Assembly (NCBI RefSeq): GCF_002160055.1
Contig: NZ_NFJV01000031.1
Location: 1 to 42,631, forward strand
Direction: 5' to 3'
Source of the DNA: Mediterranea sp. An20
GTDB taxonomy: Bacteria > Bacteroidota > Bacteroidia > Bacteroidales > Bacteroidaceae
Length of the DNA: 42,631 bases
Shown: positions 24,194 through 33,131 of the stretch, in pieces
Numbering within the stretch: the first letter of the stretch is position 1
How the letters are laid out: each line of letters starts with the position of its first letter
Translations under genes and position numbers: made by a program
The notes under the pieces: generated by a model
The model's input: only the letters and a program-made list of their open reading frames with translations
Told to the model about the DNA's origin: nothing
Databases searched by the model: none

Positions 24194-27022
24194 ATGCAAG
24201 AAGAACAAGAATACATAAACGTTTATGGTGCCCGCGTGCACAACCTGAAGAATATCGACGTATCAATCCCCCGTGATAGCCTGACGGTCGTTACCGGCTT
24301 GAGCGGCAGCGGCAAGTCGTCGTTGGCTTTCGATACCTTGTTTGCCGAAGGGCAGCGCCGGTACATTGAAACCTTTTCGGCTTATGCACGGAATTTCCTG
24401 GGCAATCTGGAACGCCCCGATGTGGATAAAATTACGGGATTAAGCCCGGTCATTTCCATCGAACAGAAGACTACCAACAAAAATCCGCGTTCTACCGTGG
24501 GGACCACTACCGAAATCTACGACTTCCTCCGCCTGCTTTATGCCCGCGCCGGTGAGGCTTATTCTTACCTCTCTGGCGAGAAGATGGTGAAGTACACGGA
24601 GGAACAGATTATCGACCTTATTCTGCACGAATACAAAGACAAACGGATTTTTCTTCTTGCTCCGCTGGTACGCAACCGAAAGGGGCATTATAAAGAGTTG
24701 TTTGAACAAGTGCGTAAGAAAGGGTATCTTTATGTGCGTGTGGATGGAGAGGTGCGTGAGGCTCTGCCGGGCATGAAGCTGGATCGTTACAAGAACCATG
24801 ATGTAGAGGTTGTCATCGACAAACTGATTCCCCAAGACAAGGACGATACCCGCCTGAAAAACTCTGTGGCCACGGCTATGAAACAGGGAGACGGTCTGCT
24901 GATGGTGCTTGACACCATGACCAATGAAGTGCGCCACTATAGTAAGCGGCTGATGTGTCCTGTCACCGGGCTTTCCTATCGTGAACCCGCCCCGCATAAT
25001 TTTTCGTTCAATTCTCCGCAGGGGGCGTGTCCTAAGTGCAAGGGGTTAGGTGTGGTGAACCTGATAGACATAGACAAAGTCATCCCCGACCGTTCGCTTT
25101 CTATTGCCGAAGGTGCCATCATTCCTTTGGGAAAGTATAAGAACAGCATGATATTCTGGCAGATAGCAGCTTTGCTGGAGAAATACGAAGCCACGCTCAA
25201 GACTCCCGTGCAGGACTTGCCCGACGAAGCAGTCGATGACGTGCTCTATGGATCGGATGAACGGCTCAAAATAAAAAGTTCGCTGGTGGGTACTTCTTCC
25301 GATTACTTTGTAGTGTTTGAAGGCGTGGTGAAATACATACAGATGCTTCAGGATAGTGATGCTTCCGCCACAGCCCGCAAATGGGCCGAGCAGTTTGCCA
25401 AGACTGATGTATGTCCGGAGTGTCACGGTGCACGTCTGAACCGCGAGGCGCTCTCATTCCGTATACACGATAAGAATATCTATCAGCTTGCAGCCATGGA
25501 TATAAGTGAGTTGTATGACTGGCTGATGCACGTGGATGAATTTCTGACTTCAAAGCAGAGACAGATAGCTGCCGAAATCTTGAAGGAAATCCGTACACGC
25601 CTGAAGTTCCTGCTGGACGTGGGATTGGATTATCTTTCGCTCAACCGGACTTCCATGAGCCTTTCCGGTGGGGAGAGCCAGCGTATCCGTCTGGCCACTC
25701 AGATTGGTTCCCAGCTGGTAAATGTGCTTTATATTCTGGATGAACCGAGCATTGGCCTGCACCAGCGTGACAACGAACGGCTTATTCACTCTCTTAAGGA
25801 ATTGCGCGATATTGGCAATACGGTCATTGTGGTGGAACACGATAAAGACATGATGCTTTCTGCCGACTACATCATTGATATGGGGCCGAAAGCCGGTCGT
25901 TTGGGAGGTGAAGTGGTCTTTGCCGGTACACCCCAAGAGATGCTCCGCACACATACCCTTACCTCGCAATACCTCAACGGAGAGCTTGCCATTGAAGTGC
26001 CGCCCACACGCCGAGAAGGAAACGGTCACTCGCTTTGGCTGAGAGGAGCACGGGGCAACAACCTGAAAAACGTAGATGTGGAGTTCCCACTTGGGAAGCT
26101 GATATGCGTCACCGGTGTGTCGGGAAGCGGCAAATCTACTCTTATCAACGAAACCTTGCAGCCTGTTCTCTCGCAGCGGTTCTACCGTTCCCTCCAGGAA
26201 CCTTTGCCTTATACGTCTGTAGAAGGACTGGAGTATATCGACAAGGTGGTCAATGTCGACCAGTCTCCCTTAGGGCGTACCCCCCGTTCGAATCCTGCCA
26301 CTTATACGGGTGTCTTTCAAGACATACGCGACCTGTTTGCCGGGTTGCCGGAGTCGAAGATGCGTGGCTACAGGCCGGGACGTTTCTCTTTCAATGTGAG
26401 CGGCGGGCGGTGTGAGGCGTGCCAAGGAAATGGTTACAAGACAATTGAGATGAATTTCCTGCCTGATGTCTACGTGCCTTGCGAGGTCTGTCACGGAAAA
26501 CGCTATAACCGGGAGACATTGGAGGTGCGTTATAAGGGTAAGTCTATAGCTGATGTGTTGGATCTTACTATCAATTTGGCTGTGGAGTTCTTTGAGAATG
26601 TTCCTTCTATATTAAATAAGATAAAGGTGTTGCAGGACGTGGGCCTTGGATATATCAAGCTGGGGCAACCGAGCACTACATTGTCCGGTGGTGAGAGCCA
26701 GCGTGTGAAACTGGCGACCGAGCTTTCCAAACGTGATACGGGCAAGACTGTTTATATATTGGACGAGCCTACCACCGGATTGCACTTCGAAGACATACGG
26801 GTTTTGCTGAATGTGCTCAACCGGTTGGTGGACAAGGGAAACACCGTGATTGTCATCGAACATAACCTGGATGTTATCAAGATGGCCGATTATATCATTG
26901 ATATGGGTCCTGAAGGAGGACGGGGCGGAGGAGAGCTCCTTTCGTGTGGTACGCCCGAAGAGGTGGCTATGAGCGACCGTGGGTTTACGCCAAGGTTCCT
27001 CAGGCAGGAACTGCACGGATGA
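24194..27022 (+). CDS. uvrA: Excinuclease ABC subunit A
   Basis: A 942-residue DNA damage sensor of nucleotide excision repair, working with UvrB and UvrC. It carries two ABC ATPase modules: Walker A sites GLSGSGKSS (about residue 36) and GVSGSGKST (about 641), with signature motifs [12 protein letters not shown] (about 492) and [12 protein letters not shown] (about 832). Zinc-binding cysteines are seen in [26 protein letters not shown] and CEVCHGKRY. The frame is open further upstream to 24116, but the ATG at 24194 gives the usual family start. The deacylase gene follows 27 bp downstream. Confidence 0.97.
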   Translation: MQEEQEYINVYGARVHNLKNIDVSIPRDSLTVVTGLSGSGKSSLAFDTLFAEGQRRYIETFSAYARNFLGNLERPDVDKITGLSPVISIEQKTTNKNPRSTVGTTTEIYDFLRLLYARAGEAYSYLSGEKMVKYTEEQIIDLILHEYKDKRIFLLAPLVRNRKGHYKELFEQVRKKGYLYVRVDGEVREALPGMKLDRYKNHDVEVVIDKLIPQDKDDTRLKNSVATAMKQGDGLLMVLDTMTNEVRHYSKRLMCPVTGLSYREPAPHNFSFNSPQGACPKCKGLGVVNLIDIDKVIPDRSLSIAEGAIIPLGKYKNSMIFWQIAALLEKYEATLKTPVQDLPDEAVDDVLYGSDERLKIKSSLVGTSSDYFVVFEGVVKYIQMLQDSDASATARKWAEQFAKTDVCPECHGARLNREALSFRIHDKNIYQLAAMDISELYDWLMHVDEFLTSKQRQIAAEILKEIRTRLKFLLDVGLDYLSLNRTSMSLSGGESQRIRLATQIGSQLVNVLYILDEPSIGLHQRDNERLIHSLKELRDIGNTVIVVEHDKDMMLSADYIIDMGPKAGRLGGEVVFAGTPQEMLRTHTLTSQYLNGELAIEVPPTRREGNGHSLWLRGARGNNLKNVDVEFPLGKLICVTGVSGSGKSTLINETLQPVLSQRFYRSLQEPLPYTSVEGLEYIDKVVNVDQSPLGRTPRSNPATYTGVFQDIRDLFAGLPESKMRGYRPGRFSFNVSGGRCEACQGNGYKTIEMNFLPDVYVPCEVCHGKRYNRETLEVRYKGKSIADVLDLTINLAVEFFENVPSILNKIKVLQDVGLGYIKLGQPSTTLSGGESQRVKLATELSKRDTGKTVYILDEPTTGLHFEDIRVLLNVLNRLVDKGNTVIVIEHNLDVIKMADYIIDMGPEGGRGGGELLSCGTPEEVAMSDRGFTPRFLRQELHG

Positions 27023-27049
27023 CGTGTGCAACTTATAAAATACTTACGT

Positions 27050-27532
27050 ATGAAACAGAAAATCAATAAAACCAATGTCGCCCGTCTTTTAGACAGAGAT
27101 AAGGTGGCTTATGAACTGATTCCTTATGAAGTGGACGAAAACGATCTTAGTGCCGTGCATGTAGCTGCTTCGTTGGGTGAAGATATCGAATGTGTGTTTA
27201 AGACGCTGGTCTTGCATGGAGACAAGTCGGGATATTTTGTCTGTGTTATTCCTGGTGAACATGAGATTGACCTTAAATTGGCTGCCCGGGTAAGTGGTAA
27301 TAAGAAGTGCGACCTCATTCCCGTCAAGGAATTACTCCCACTGACCGGATATATCCGTGGAGGCTGTTCGCCTATCGGCATGAAGAAAGCTTTTCCGACC
27401 TATATCCACCGCACTTGTCTGGATTTCCCCTATATTTATGTCAGTGCCGGTGTACGCGGACTTCAGCTGAAGCTTTCTCCTCAGGACCTGATTCGTGAGT
27501 CAAATGCAGAAGTTTGCGAGTTGTTTGTTTGA
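27050..27532 (+). CDS. ybaK: YbaK/EbsC-type Cys-tRNA(Pro) deacylase
   Basis: A 160-residue member of the YbaK/ProX/EbsC trans-editing family, which hydrolyses mischarged Cys-tRNA(Pro). It opens with KQKINKTNVARLLDRDKV, the standard YbaK N-terminus, and contains FKTLVLHG near residue 52, the catalytic-site lysine region, and GYIRGGCSPIGMKK near 105. An in-frame ATG at 27026 is less likely than 27050. The window's ProRS is the type without an editing insertion, so a free-standing deacylase makes biological sense. Confidence 0.92.
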   Translation: MKQKINKTNVARLLDRDKVAYELIPYEVDENDLSAVHVAASLGEDIECVFKTLVLHGDKSGYFVCVIPGEHEIDLKLAARVSGNKKCDLIPVKELLPLTGYIRGGCSPIGMKKAFPTYIHRTCLDFPYIYVSAGVRGLQLKLSPQDLIRESNAEVCELFV

Positions 27533-27557
27533 TAATCCTACAAAATGTTTATATTTG
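27529..27557 (+). promoter_or_regulatory. Promoter of the peptide transporter
   Basis: TTG at 27529-27531, overlapping the ybaK stop codon, then an 18-bp spacer and TATATTTG at 27550-27557; 51 bp to the ATG. Confidence 0.7.
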
Positions 27558-27608
27558 CACCTGATTTTAAAAACTTATTTAATTTAACTCATCTAATATC
27601 TAATTCGT

Positions 27609-29129
27609 ATGTTTGAAGGACAACCGAAAGGTTTATATGCGTTGGCGCTGGCCAATACCGGCGAGCGCTTTGGTTACTACACGATGTTGGCTATTTTTGT
27701 ATTGTTTTTGAAAGCCAATTTCGATTTGTCACCCGGTACGGCGGGTACTATTTACTCTACTTTCCTGGCATTGGTTTATTTCCTGCCGTTTATTGGTGGT
27801 ATTCTGGCCGATAAGTTTGGTTATGGAAAGATGGTTACAGTGGGCATTATAGCCATGTTTGTAGGATATGTGCTTCTTTCTTTGCCTTTAGGTAACGGCA
27901 TGGCAGCTTGGGTATGTATGTTTGCCGCTCTGTTTATTATCAGTGCAGGTACGGGACTTTTCAAAGGAAACCTTCAGGTTATGGTCGGCAATCTTTATGA
28001 TTCGCCCGAATATGCCTCGAAACGCGATTCTGCATTTTCTATTTTCTATATGGCAATCAACATCGGCGCACTTTTTGCCCCGACGGCTGCGGTTGAGATT
28101 ATGGATTATGCCCAGCACACCTGGGGGGTGAGCGTGAATGACTCTTATCATTTCGCTTTTGCCGTAGCTTGTGTGTCGCTTATTGTTTCCATGGCCATTT
28201 ATTACGGTTTCCGCCGTACTTTCCGTCATGTGGAGGGTTCTACCAAGCAGGTTGAAACAAAGAATACGGTGGAACACCACGAAGAACTTTCTCCACGCGA
28301 AACCAAAGACCGCATTGTGGCTCTTTGTCTGGTGTTTGCCGTGGTTATTTTCTTCTGGATGGCTTTCCATCAGAACGGTTTGACGCTGACTTATTTTGCC
28401 GATGAATTCACTGCCAAGAGCTCATCCGGTTTGGAGAGTATGATGTTCGATGTGCTGAACCTTGTAGCAGTCATTTTCATTGTGTATTCTCTGTTCTCTC
28501 TTTTCCAGAGCAAGACGGGCAAAGCCAAACTCATTTCTGGTATTGTCATAATCCTGTCTGTGGTTTTCCTGATTTACCGTTATTCTATTCTTGAGGGAAG
28601 CATTGCTGTCAGCGCTCCTATCTTCCAGCACTTCAATCCTTTCTTTGTGGTGGCTTTGACTCCTGTTTCCATGGCTATTTTCGGTTCTTTGGCCCGCAAG
28701 GGTAAAGAGCCTTCAGCACCGCGTAAGATTGGTTTGGGTATGTTGGTTGCCGCTTGCGGATATGTAGTGATGATTGTTGCTTCCATGGGATTGCTTTCGC
28801 CCACCGAGCAGGCTGCTGCTGGCGATGCAGGTACCTTTGTTTCTCCTTCCTGGTTAGTTTCTACTTACTTGGTGCTGACCTTTGCTGAACTGTTGCTGTC
28901 GCCTATGGGCATTTCGTTTGTGTCAAAGGTTGCTCCTCCCAAGTATAAAGGTATGATGATGGGAGGCTGGTTTGTGGCCACGGCTATTGGTAACTACCTG
29001 ACAGCTGTTGCAGCCTGGTTGTGGGGCGACATGCCTTTGTGGGTAGTTTGGGGTGTGCTTATGGTACTTTGCCTGTTGGCTGCCCTGTTCATTTTCTCCG
29101 TCATGAAGCGTCTGGAGAAAGTAGCCTGA
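27609..29129 (+). CDS. POT-family proton-dependent peptide transporter
   Basis: A 506-residue inner-membrane protein with twelve to fourteen hydrophobic segments. Near residue 17 it has NTGERFGYY, the ExxERFxYY-type proton-coupling motif of the POT/PTR family, and GTGLFKGNLQVMVGNLY near residue 117 matches the family's G-x-G-x-(F/x)K-x-N signature. It should bring di- and tripeptides into the cytoplasm with protons. A charged loop (about residues 205-235) sits midway. Single gene with its own promoter; the AT-rich repeat region follows. Confidence 0.9.
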   Translation: MFEGQPKGLYALALANTGERFGYYTMLAIFVLFLKANFDLSPGTAGTIYSTFLALVYFLPFIGGILADKFGYGKMVTVGIIAMFVGYVLLSLPLGNGMAAWVCMFAALFIISAGTGLFKGNLQVMVGNLYDSPEYASKRDSAFSIFYMAINIGALFAPTAAVEIMDYAQHTWGVSVNDSYHFAFAVACVSLIVSMAIYYGFRRTFRHVEGSTKQVETKNTVEHHEELSPRETKDRIVALCLVFAVVIFFWMAFHQNGLTLTYFADEFTAKSSSGLESMMFDVLNLVAVIFIVYSLFSLFQSKTGKAKLISGIVIILSVVFLIYRYSILEGSIAVSAPIFQHFNPFFVVALTPVSMAIFGSLARKGKEPSAPRKIGLGMLVAACGYVVMIVASMGLLSPTEQAAAGDAGTFVSPSWLVSTYLVLTFAELLLSPMGISFVSKVAPPKYKGMMMGGWFVATAIGNYLTAVAAWLWGDMPLWVVWGVLMVLCLLAALFIFSVMKRLEKVA

Positions 29130-29165
29130 TTGATGTTTCGGCAGCGATGGGAAAAGGTTTATGAC

Positions 29166-29249
29166 GCTAACCCTGCATTTGAGCGAGCTAACTCTGCATT
29201 TGAGCGAGCTAAAATGGCACTTGAGCAAGCTAACTCTGCATTTCAGAAG
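29166..29249. repeat. 21-bp tandem repeat array C
   Basis: Four exact-length 21-bp units begin at 29166, 29187, 29208 and 29229, with consensus GCTAACTCTGCATTTGAGCG plus one base. The third unit (GCTAAAATGGCACTTGAGCA) is almost the unit of array B at 2917, 26 kb away. Confidence 0.75.
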
Positions 29250-29285
29250 CGTTGAATGCCTTTTCCTGATGTGATTAAGAATTAG

Positions 29286-29392
29286 GGCACGCAGATGACA
29301 CGGATGTGACAGGCGGCTACAGATTACAGGTGATTGTTTTGTACCTGGCTGAATCTGTTGGAATCTGTTTTAGTCTGTGTCATTTGCGTGCC
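29286..29392. repeat. 107-bp intergenic element with inverted ends
   Basis: Starts with GGCACGCAGATGACAC (29286-29301) and ends with GTGTCATTTGCGTGCC (29377-29392), inverted copies with one mismatch. It holds no gene. A 22-bp-spaced repeat of CTGCTTAGC follows at 29550-29580. The remainder of the 481-bp gap 29130-29610 is non-coding. Confidence 0.6.
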
Positions 29393-29610
29393 AATATTTT
29401 CTAACCTTCACACCACAAACAAAGAATTCCCTTTATTGCCTTCACGCCTTCACCATCCTGCAAATGATTGCTGTACAGCAAATTGCTGTGAAAGATACTT
29501 CCTTCACGCATCTTTCACAACCTTGGCGTGTGGTTTCCTTGTGTGTCCGCTGCTTAGCTCCTGGAAACGGACTGCTTAGCGCTTGGTTGTTTTCAGTGAA
29601 GAGCTTATCA

Positions 29611-31665
29611 TTAAAGCTTGAGAACCACCCGGTCCCCCAGTCTCCTGGCCATGAGGCTCTGCACTTGTCGCAGGTCGTTGTAGCGAGTCAGTACGGCGGT
29701 ACAACGGTCGTTGTCGGCCAGTACGGCGGGGTCTTGCAGAGCGCGCATGAGGTGAGTCAGTTCCTCGCTGACAATGGCGTACTTGAAGTTAATCATCAGC
29801 AAGGGCACCAATTCGTAGAGTCGCTCTTCATCGGTGACGATATGCTGGTTCTTGTAGTGGTATTTGCTCAACTGATAGCGGTCGCTCACTAATTCGGCGC
29901 TAAGTCGGCTGATAGCGGGGTCGGGATGGTTGAGGAAATAGTGTTCGGCGCAGAAGCCCTCGGTGTGGATACGTTCGGCAGCTTCCTGAAGCATCCGGCG
30001 GTGAAGGGGGTTATGGAAGGCCAGTTCGTCTTGCTGCAGGTCGGAGATAATGTATTCGGTGACAGTGACGGGCACCTCATGGCCTTCGTCATCGGGCACG
30101 TTGCACATGACGCGTTCGCCATAGCGGACAACCATCTGGAGGATGAGCTGTTCGTAACGGTAGAACTCGCGGCCTTCCTTGTCTTCCTGGGGGATGAACG
30201 ACTGGTAGTTGTCCACGGGGGCAGGAGCAGGGACATCTTCTTCGGCAGGAGGAGGCGGAACATCGGTGGGCGCGGTCTCTCCTTCCTGGGTGGCAGTGGC
30301 ACGTGCCTGGGCCTGGCGGCGTTCGCGCTCGCGCTGTTCGGCACGTTGCTCGGCCTGCTTTTCGCGTCGCTTGGCCACTTCAGATACCAACAGTTTGTCT
30401 TCAACGTGTAGCAGTTGGGCGCACTCCTTGATGTAGACATCGCGCACAATGGCTTCGGGGATGACGGCAATGCTTTGCACTAAGCTGCCGATTAGCTCGG
30501 CGCGTCTGATAGGGTCGCGACCCGCGTCTTCCATCAGCAGGTTAGTCTTGAAGCGGATGAAGTCCGTTTCGTGCTCGCGGATAAATGTCTGGAATTCTGT
30601 GGAGTTGTGCTTGCGTGCAAAGGAGTCGGGGTCGTCGCCGTCGGGCAGGAGGCAGACCTTGATGTTCATGCCCTCTTCCAACAGCATGTCGATGCCACGC
30701 AGAGAAGCCTTGATGCCCGCAGCATCGCCGTCGTAGAGCACGGTGAGGTTGTTGGTGAAACGATGTATCAGTTTGATTTGATGGGTGGTCAGGGCAGTTC
30801 CCGACGAAGCGACAACGTTCTCCACACCGCTCTGGTGCATGGAAATGACATCCGTGTAGCCTTCCACCAAGAAGCAGCGGTCTTGCTTCACGATGGCCTG
30901 CTTGGCCTGGTAGATGCCATACAGTTCATTGCTTTTGTGGTAAATCTCCGATTCGGGTGAGTTGACATACTTCATCTTGACACCCTTGGTGGCAGAGGCC
31001 AATACACGTCCACCGAAAGCCACCACCTTACCGCTCAGTGTATGGAAAGGGAAGATGACGCGGCCCCAGAAGCGGTCGCGCAAACGGTGGTCGTCTGTTT
31101 CGTAGCAAAGACCCGTTTTCACCAGGTAGTCTTGCTGGTAACCTTTTGCCAGGGCCTCCTTGGCAAAGGCATCGTGGCTTTCGGTACAGTAACCCAATTG
31201 AAACTTCTCAATGATGTCATCGCGGAAGCCACGGCTACGCAGGTAGGCCATGCCGATGTTGCGCCCTTCGTCCGTGTCGCGCAGGGTGCGGCGGAAGTAG
31301 TCGCAGGCAAACTGGTTGACGATGAAAAGGCTGTCGCGCTCGGTCTGTGCGGCTTTCTCTTCGGCGGTCTGTTCGCGTTCCTGGATTTCGATGTGGTACT
31401 TCTTGGCCAGGAAACGCAGGGCGTCGGGGTAGGAAAGCTGTTCGTGCAGCATGATGAAGTGCACGGGGTTACCTCCCTTGCCGCAAGCGAAACACTTGCA
31501 GAGGTTTTTGGCAGGCGAGACATAGAACGACGGCGTCTTGTCATCGTGGAAGGGGCACAGGCCCACGTAGTTCACCCCGCGCTTGCGCAGGGTGACGAAG
31601 TCGGACACGACGTCATAGATTTGCGCCGCGTCCATGATGCGGTCGATGGTGGAGTGGTCTATCAT
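29611..31665 (-). CDS. dnaG: DNA primase
   Basis: A 684-residue primase that makes RNA primers at the replication fork. The N-terminal CHC2-type zinc finger is visible as CPFHDDKTPSF (about residue 38) followed by CKCFACGKGG. The catalytic core and TOPRIM domain follow, with LVEGYTDVISMHQSG near residue 262 and LYDGDAAG near 310. A Gln/Arg/Ala-rich linker (about residues 425-470) leads to the C-terminal helicase-binding region. AAGGAGAAGG precedes the ATG. It lies 17 bp after the DUF2442 gene, so readthrough from the small pair is likely. Confidence 0.96.
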   Translation of the reverse strand: MIDHSTIDRIMDAAQIYDVVSDFVTLRKRGVNYVGLCPFHDDKTPSFYVSPAKNLCKCFACGKGGNPVHFIMLHEQLSYPDALRFLAKKYHIEIQEREQTAEEKAAQTERDSLFIVNQFACDYFRRTLRDTDEGRNIGMAYLRSRGFRDDIIEKFQLGYCTESHDAFAKEALAKGYQQDYLVKTGLCYETDDHRLRDRFWGRVIFPFHTLSGKVVAFGGRVLASATKGVKMKYVNSPESEIYHKSNELYGIYQAKQAIVKQDRCFLVEGYTDVISMHQSGVENVVASSGTALTTHQIKLIHRFTNNLTVLYDGDAAGIKASLRGIDMLLEEGMNIKVCLLPDGDDPDSFARKHNSTEFQTFIREHETDFIRFKTNLLMEDAGRDPIRRAELIGSLVQSIAVIPEAIVRDVYIKECAQLLHVEDKLLVSEVAKRREKQAEQRAEQRERERRQAQARATATQEGETAPTDVPPPPAEEDVPAPAPVDNYQSFIPQEDKEGREFYRYEQLILQMVVRYGERVMCNVPDDEGHEVPVTVTEYIISDLQQDELAFHNPLHRRMLQEAAERIHTEGFCAEHYFLNHPDPAISRLSAELVSDRYQLSKYHYKNQHIVTDEERLYELVPLLMINFKYAIVSEELTHLMRALQDPAVLADNDRCTAVLTRYNDLRQVQSLMARRLGDRVVLKL

Positions 31666-31682
31666 TTATTGCAACCTTCTCC

Positions 31683-31970
31683 TTATAAAATTACATCCAG
31701 AGACGATCGTTTCATCACTAATGGATAGCGTTCGGGATGTTTCAGACTTTCGATTTCGAGGTCAACATCCAACTCCGGCCATTCGATGGCATTCTGGCCA
31801 CACATCCGGACGTTCAGCGCACTGCTGACCCGGGCATCGCGCAACCAAGGTACGCGGTTGTAGGATACAAAGTAGTCTTGTCCCAGGACAGACAGCATCA
31901 TGCCTTGTGAATTAATCATCAAGACGCTTACCGATGTGGGCTGCAAACTGTTGTTTGAATTCGTTTCCAT
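31683..31970 (-). CDS. DUF2442-family protein
   Basis: A 95-residue protein of the DUF2442 type: a small beta-rich domain with FVSYNRVPWLRDAR and, near residue 63, the IEWPELDVDLEIESL pattern that marks the family (W-P-x-x-D-x-D-x-x). DUF2442 genes are commonly paired with DUF4160 genes, and such pairs have been suggested to be toxin-antitoxin-like. Here the start overlaps the DUF4160 gene by 59 bp; a second ATG at 31919 would nearly remove the overlap. Function unproven. Confidence 0.8.
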   Translation of the reverse strand: METNSNNSLQPTSVSVLMINSQGMMLSVLGQDYFVSYNRVPWLRDARVSSALNVRMCGQNAIEWPELDVDLEIESLKHPERYPLVMKRSSLDVIL

Positions 31971-32163
31971 ATTGTTCTATGATTTGGGTTATCTTCTTCA
32001 AATCTTTGGTGTTGAAGCCGTAATTCTCGGCCAGTTCTATGTTTGGCTCTAACCAAAACTTGGCTTCATATTCGGCTTTGACCACATGGATATGTTTTCT
32101 CTCTTCCTCGTTTGAGTAGATTTTGAAAGTATATCCGTCTTCTTGTCTGAACTTGGGACTCAT
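31912..32163 (-). CDS. DUF4160-family protein
   Basis: An 83-residue protein with the DUF4160 hallmarks: SPKFRQEDGYTFKIYSNEE at the start, the EERKHIHV motif near residue 20, and AKFWLEP near 34. It is the upstream partner of the overlapping DUF2442 gene. A near-match to TAnnTTTG (TATCTTCG, minus strand, 32188-32195) lies 24 bp upstream, so the pair may have its own promoter or be read from tyrA 49 bp upstream. The pair's location between tyrA and dnaG looks like an insertion into a housekeeping region, but that is inference. Confidence 0.82.
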   Translation of the reverse strand: MSPKFRQEDGYTFKIYSNEEERKHIHVVKAEYEAKFWLEPNIELAENYGFNTKDLKKITQIIEQYGNEFKQQFAAHIGKRLDD

Positions 32164-32212
32164 GGCCTGTGCGTTGTTTTTGTTTGCGAAGATAAGTATA
32201 ATCCTACAATAA

Positions 32213-32986
32213 TCACTTTATCTTCCCCCGAATCTTTGTCAGATATTTCTTCATCCCCTCGGCATCGCGGTTGGTGATAATCTCCAGCAGTTGCTTCAGT
32301 TCAAGGCGGACGTTCTCCACTTGGGCGGGGGTACGGGGATTGAATAGGATTTCCTGCAGCAAATAGTCGTCTTCGCTGAGCAGGCCGCGGGCGATGGCCA
32401 TGTGTTTCTTGAATGTGGTGCCGGGCGCTTCCTGGTGCTTCATGACGGCAGCGAAGACAAAGGTGGAGACAAACGGGATGGACAAGGAGTAAGCCACCGT
32501 CTCGTCATGCTCATCGAAGGTATATTCGAAGATGTTGAGTTTCAGCGTCTGGTATAGGTCCTTGAAGAAGATGCGGCCCAAGTGGTCACCCTCGGTGATA
32601 ATGATGGCGTTCTCGTTGCTCAGGTTACTGAGGCTGGCAAAGGTGGGGCCGAACATCGGGTGGGTGGAAACGTAGCGGAAGCCGCTCTCGGTGTAGAACT
32701 TTTTCAGTCCGGTCTTCACGGAGGCGATGTCGCTGATGATACAGTCTTTAGGAAGGACGGGCAGCACCTGGCGGAAAGCGTCGAGGGTGTATTTGACGGT
32801 GACGGCATTGATGACCAACTCGGGTTCGAACTCCTTGATTTCGTCCAGGGTGGTGAATCGGTAGGTGTTGTAGACAAACCGCAACTGATGCGGGTTTGTA
32901 TCGTATACGGCTGTCTCGTGCTGGAAACTCAGCAGGTCTGTAAAGAAGGAGCCCATCTTGCCGGCTCCGAGGATCAGTATTCTCAT
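32213..32986 (-). CDS. tyrA: Prephenate dehydrogenase
   Basis: A 257-residue NAD(P)-dependent enzyme converting prephenate to 4-hydroxyphenylpyruvate for tyrosine. The N-terminal Rossmann motif ILGAGKMGSFF is at residues 5-15; IISDIASVKTGL near 84 and the catalytic His region STHPMFGPTF near 106 are as expected. No chorismate mutase domain is attached; that activity is fused to DAHP synthase in the upstream gene. Last gene of the aromatic operon. Confidence 0.92.
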   Translation of the reverse strand: MRILILGAGKMGSFFTDLLSFQHETAVYDTNPHQLRFVYNTYRFTTLDEIKEFEPELVINAVTVKYTLDAFRQVLPVLPKDCIISDIASVKTGLKKFYTESGFRYVSTHPMFGPTFASLSNLSNENAIIITEGDHLGRIFFKDLYQTLKLNIFEYTFDEHDETVAYSLSIPFVSTFVFAAVMKHQEAPGTTFKKHMAIARGLLSEDDYLLQEILFNPRTPAQVENVRLELKQLLEIITNRDAEGMKKYLTKIRGKIK

Positions 32987-33006
32987 AATTAATAGTCCCT
33001 CCCTGA

Positions 33007-33115
33007 CCCTCCCCCGAGGGGAGGGAACTTAGGAGGATAGTTTATTAAAAGGTTGTTACTTAATGACAAAACTACATATTTCTTGCCGTTCGCAAGCCTC
33101 CCCCTCGGGGGGAGG
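33007..33115. repeat. Inverted pair of GC-rich hairpin repeats between the DAHP synthase gene and tyrA
   Basis: Two compact palindromes, CCCTCCCCCGAGGGGAGGG (33007-33025) and CCTCCCCCTCGGGGGGAGG (33097-33115), lie 71 bp apart in inverted orientation, with related flanks. They occupy the 145-bp gap between the DAHP synthase stop and the tyrA start, inside an operon. Confidence 0.65.
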
Positions 33116-33131
33116 TTTGGAGGAGGCTGTG

